This document shows positions 21,761-24,220 of a DNA stretch of 24,220 bases, in pieces. Under the pieces are notes generated by a model. The model did not search any database. It was not told the origin of the DNA and saw only the letters and a program-made list of their open reading frames with translations. The position numbers were made by a program, and so were the translations under genes. This stretch comes from Bacteroidales bacterium (GTDB taxonomy: Bacteria; Bacteroidota; Bacteroidia; Bacteroidales; Muribaculaceae), in the NCBI GenBank assembly GCA_019416425.1, contig DXXK01000056.1, positions 1 to 24,220 on the forward strand. Direction: 5' to 3'. How positions within the stretch are numbered: position 1 is the first letter of the stretch; each line of letters opens with the position of its first letter.

Positions 21761-23035
21761 ATGATCAAAAAACTACTGATTTTGCTCATTGCAGCCTTCG
21801 TATCCATGTGTCCAGGCATGTGGGCGCAAAATCACACCGGAGGTTTCAGCAAAACTGGATACGTGCTGTATCTTAACTCTACAGATAATGAAATGCTGGA
21901 ACTGGTGGATCCCTCACTCGAAGAATTCCTGACATTCTCATCCGATGATGAAAATGTTGTAAGCTTGGATGTGGATGGTAAAACTCTGATTCCTAAAGGA
22001 GCGGGGGAGACTACTATTACAGCTCATTCTTCCCTTAGTATTATTGCTGATTTCAAAATAGGGGTAAAGGTAATTGATTCCAATAACCCTAATGAGTTAT
22101 ATGTGCGAGTTAAATCGAACGATGCCATTCCAGAGTCAGGAATAATCATATCAAAATGTCCCGCACTGCGACAAGATATTACTCCATATAAGTATGTGAT
22201 GATGTATAATTCAAACGGAAGCGATGCCGGTGTTCGTTCTGATAGGGTATATGGTGACGGTGAGATTATATTTTATCCAGCGGAATGGAAAAATAGTGCA
22301 ATAAATGTATTTGACAAACTGGAGTCAAATATTTATAAAATTAAGAATGGCAACAAATTTCTGCAGCCTACGAATAGCGGTATAGTTAAATATGGTAGCG
22401 ACGTTGAGGATGCAAAGGCTACAATGAGTATCGAGGATAATTATTTGACTGTTCATTTCAGTGGATGGTCATCCGAACGCAATTTATACTATGATAATGA
22501 TAACACTAAATTTAAATATGTAAAAGAGCCATTATATCCTGTTGAGCTATATACACTAAGGACCGTCACATTTGAGGCGCCGGATGTTAATGGAGTGAAG
22601 GTGTGCATTGATGGAAATATAAACAGCTCTGACAATATACAGTTGGAGGAAGGCGATCATCAGTTGACTTTTACAGATATTCCTGAAGAGGCTAAGCTGT
22701 ATTACAAGTTTAGTACGTCGGGAGCGCCGCAGCAGGTTATTGCTAAGGAAGGGACTAACGGCGAATGGACGCGATACGTGGATGGACAACCTATAACTGT
22801 GAACAAGTCCAGCGGTCAGATTGAATTCTATACCGAGTCTCATGGTCTAAAGTCAAATCTTAAGGTAAAGTCGTTTACTGTTCCCACTGGTAGCAACTGT
22901 ATCGAGATTGATTCCAATGATATCGAGGCAACTGTATATTTTGATCTCGGCGGTAATCGTGTGAATCCAACAGATCTGAGGCCCGGAATCTATATTAAGC
23001 GCGTCGGTGCTAAAACCGAGAAAGTGGTTATCTGA
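21761..23035 (+). CDS. Secreted Ig-like protein with sorting-like C-terminus
   Basis: A 424-residue exported protein. Residues 1-22 form a signal peptide (MIKKLLILLIAAFVSMCPGM). Residues about 30-105 fit a bacterial Ig-like (Big_2) domain, VVSLDVDGKTLIPKGAGETT and ITAHSS being typical. The middle is beta-rich and unnamed. The C-terminal segment IEATVYFDLGGNRVNPTDLR with PGIYIKRVGAKTEKVVI is the short sorting-like domain common in Muribaculaceae and Prevotella surface proteins, which may direct type IX secretion. It faces the host side and probably is not part of the element. Ligand or role unknown. Confidence 0.75.
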   Translation: MIKKLLILLIAAFVSMCPGMWAQNHTGGFSKTGYVLYLNSTDNEMLELVDPSLEEFLTFSSDDENVVSLDVDGKTLIPKGAGETTITAHSSLSIIADFKIGVKVIDSNNPNELYVRVKSNDAIPESGIIISKCPALRQDITPYKYVMMYNSNGSDAGVRSDRVYGDGEIIFYPAEWKNSAINVFDKLESNIYKIKNGNKFLQPTNSGIVKYGSDVEDAKATMSIEDNYLTVHFSGWSSERNLYYDNDNTKFKYVKEPLYPVELYTLRTVTFEAPDVNGVKVCIDGNINSSDNIQLEEGDHQLTFTDIPEEAKLYYKFSTSGAPQQVIAKEGTNGEWTRYVDGQPITVNKSSGQIEFYTESHGLKSNLKVKSFTVPTGSNCIEIDSNDIEATVYFDLGGNRVNPTDLRPGIYIKRVGAKTEKVVI

Positions 23036-23062
23036 TTGGCGCAACATACAAGAAATTAGATG

Positions 23063-23099
23063 TCCGGACGCTATTGGAATCATTCCAATGACGTCCGGA
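23063..23099 (+). terminator. Strong terminator-like hairpin
   Basis: TCCGGACG (23063-23070) with CGTCCGGA (23092-23099), and inner ATTGGAA/TTCCAAT, loop TCA: 15 paired bases with a 2-nt bulge. It follows the secreted-protein gene. There is no long T run. Confidence 0.65.
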
Positions 23100-23225
23100 T
23101 TCAATATTATACAGTAAAAATCGCCAATCGGGTGTAGCTATTGTATCGCTAATGTGCGAATCTTTGTGCGCACTTTTTCGTCAGGAATTGATAATTAAGA
23201 GGGGAGGTTTTCCGTTTTAAGGAAG

Positions 23226-23939
23226 ATGAACGATGATAAACCATTATATCAATTGGAGGATGAGGAGGACCTACCGTACGCGTATGGACAGGAGGACCCG
23301 AATGCATCCGATGATGAGGAAAGTATTTATAGTGACGAACTTGCAGACGGCGAGGCCGAGCCTGACGATGATGACGCCAAGGCACGGAAGTTGCTGTCGC
23401 CATTCAGTGCGCTGTTGCGCGTGATGTTCGGCCCGGTACCGGGCTGGAAGGCGTTGAAACGCTCGAGGCTCAAGCCCGAGCGGATGGGTGCCGAGTGCTT
23501 TGTGCCGATGATCACGCTCGCAGCACTGTCGGAACTGGCCATACGGTTCTACGACCCGGACGTGAGCGTGATGCAGCAGGTCATAAACGTGATCGTGACA
23601 TTCGTGTCATACTTCTTCGGTTATTTCATGCTTCCGCTGCTTGCCGCGCCTGTACTGGACGCTACGGCGCGCAAGGGGCTCGAGTCGCCTTTCGGCCGCA
23701 ATGCCATGATGCTGTGCTTCACTACACTCGCGATGTTTACGCTCATAAGCAATGTGTTTCCCATATTCGAGCCGGTGACGGTGTTCCTGCCGCTATGGAC
23801 CATATACATGATCCATCGCCTCGTGCCTGTGATGAAGGTGCCCAAGGACCGCTGGGCCATAACTACGGTAGTCCTGGCCGTCCTGGTAGTCGGCCTTCCG
23901 TCCGTCTGGACATGGCTGCTGTCCCTCATCCTGCCGTAA
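23226..23939 (+). CDS. YIP1-like integral membrane protein
   Basis: A 237-residue membrane protein. The first ~50 residues are very acidic and probably cytoplasmic (QLEDEEDLPYAYGQEDP and DDEESIYSDELADGEAEPDD). Five hydrophobic stretches follow at about 91-109, 115-145, 160-182, 185-200 and 210-236, a layout of the YIP1/DUF1282-type family. I recognise this kind of protein near smpB in Bacteroidales. Its function is unknown. It lies 60 bp upstream of smpB, which has its own promoter. Confidence 0.72.
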   Translation: MNDDKPLYQLEDEEDLPYAYGQEDPNASDDEESIYSDELADGEAEPDDDDAKARKLLSPFSALLRVMFGPVPGWKALKRSRLKPERMGAECFVPMITLAALSELAIRFYDPDVSVMQQVINVIVTFVSYFFGYFMLPLLAAPVLDATARKGLESPFGRNAMMLCFTTLAMFTLISNVFPIFEPVTVFLPLWTIYMIHRLVPVMKVPKDRWAITTVVLAVLVVGLPSVWTWLLSLILP

Positions 23940-23962
23940 TTGGTGTGAAAAAACGTATTTGA

Positions 23963-23995
23963 TTTGGGAATTCAGCGGGGATTGTGTAAATTTGC
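23963..23995 (+). promoter_or_regulatory. smpB promoter
   Basis: TTTG (23963-23966), 20 bp, TAAATTTGC (23987-23995): an excellent Bacteroidota promoter. The ATG follows only 6 bp after it, so the mRNA would be leaderless or nearly so. Confidence 0.65.
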
Positions 23996-24001
23996 GGTGA
24001 A

Positions 24002-24220
24002 ATGAAAGCTAAGGACGTAAACATACAGAATAAGAAGGCGCGGTTCGACTATGAAATCACGGATACCTACACGGCGGGAATGGTCCTGACCGGGACGGAG
24101 ATCAAGTCGATACGCGAAGGCCGCGCATCCCTTGTCGACACATATTGCCTGATCGAGAACGGCGAGGTGTGGGTCAAGCAGATGAACGTGTCGGAGTACA
24201 GCTACGGCTCGTACAACAAC
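24002..24220 (+). CDS. smpB: SsrA-binding protein SmpB (partial)
   Basis: The first 73 residues of SmpB, cut by the window edge. KARFDYEITDTYTAGMVLTG then TEIKSIREGRASL is the family signature: an OB-fold that binds tmRNA and brings it to stalled ribosomes. The rest (VDTYCLIENGEVWVKQMNVS EYSYG) continues the normal sequence. It is a core host gene and therefore marks the right side of the window as chromosome. The Met at 24002 is the expected start. Confidence 0.95.
   Translation, partial: MKAKDVNIQNKKARFDYEITDTYTAGMVLTGTEIKSIREGRASLVDTYCLIENGEVWVKQMNVSEYSYGSYNN

Noticed and set aside
23149..23175. Short GTGCG/CGCAC stem with following T run as terminator
   Set aside because: Only five base pairs with a 10-nt loop; too weak beside the strong hairpin at 23063-23099.

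Overview
The window looks like a Bacteroidales chromosome, probably Muribaculaceae or a close relative. It carries a prophage or phage-satellite element beside host genes. The evidence is repeated Bacteroidota-type promoters (TTTG, 19-20 bp, TAnnTTTG), a secreted protein ending in a sorting-like C-terminal segment, a YIP1-like membrane protein followed by smpB, and phage-protein families that I recognise from Bacteroides prophages. Family names come from recognition of motifs; no search was run.

Layout from right to left, which is the direction of element transcription. (1) 21761-24220 is probably host DNA: a secreted Ig-like protein, a YIP1-like membrane protein and the start of smpB. (2) 20505-21460 is the element's control region: a rightward XRE-type regulator, a two-promoter switch with repeated operator-like motifs, then two 84-bp repeats. 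(3) 16240-20504 is an early operon of four small proteins, at least two of them helix-turn-helix, feeding a 1112-residue primase-helicase. A strong terminator follows, then a non-coding stretch with phased TGTCAAC repeats that may be a replication origin. (4) 12950-15725 holds two conserved prophage proteins, an intact ardA anti-restriction gene facing a decayed inverted copy of itself, and a probable small RNA with its own promoter and terminator. (5) 12184-12942 is a rightward, AT-richer DUF3800 cargo gene. (6) 4835-12088 is the virion and packaging block: ClpP-like protease with scaffold-like tail, major capsid protein, a second structural protein, a phosphoribosyltransferase-like protein, a conserved unknown, a PLD-like protein, two helix-turn-helix packaging proteins, large terminase and a very acidic small protein. 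(7) 40-4790 is an AT-richer left end: a structured, repeat-bearing presumptive RNA region, then a HpaII-like vsr-methyltransferase-endonuclease operon with two unknown genes behind it.

Working together, the early operon would replicate the element, the capsid and terminase block would package it, ArdA (and perhaps the acidic protein) would blunt host restriction, and the HpaII-like system would exclude competitors. No portal, tail, lysis or integrase gene is visible. Either these lie left of the window, or the element is a capsid-forming satellite that borrows them. The most useful leads are the ardA/decayed-ardA inverted pair, the small RNA, the phased repeats near the primase, and the ~50-nt periodic RNA region.
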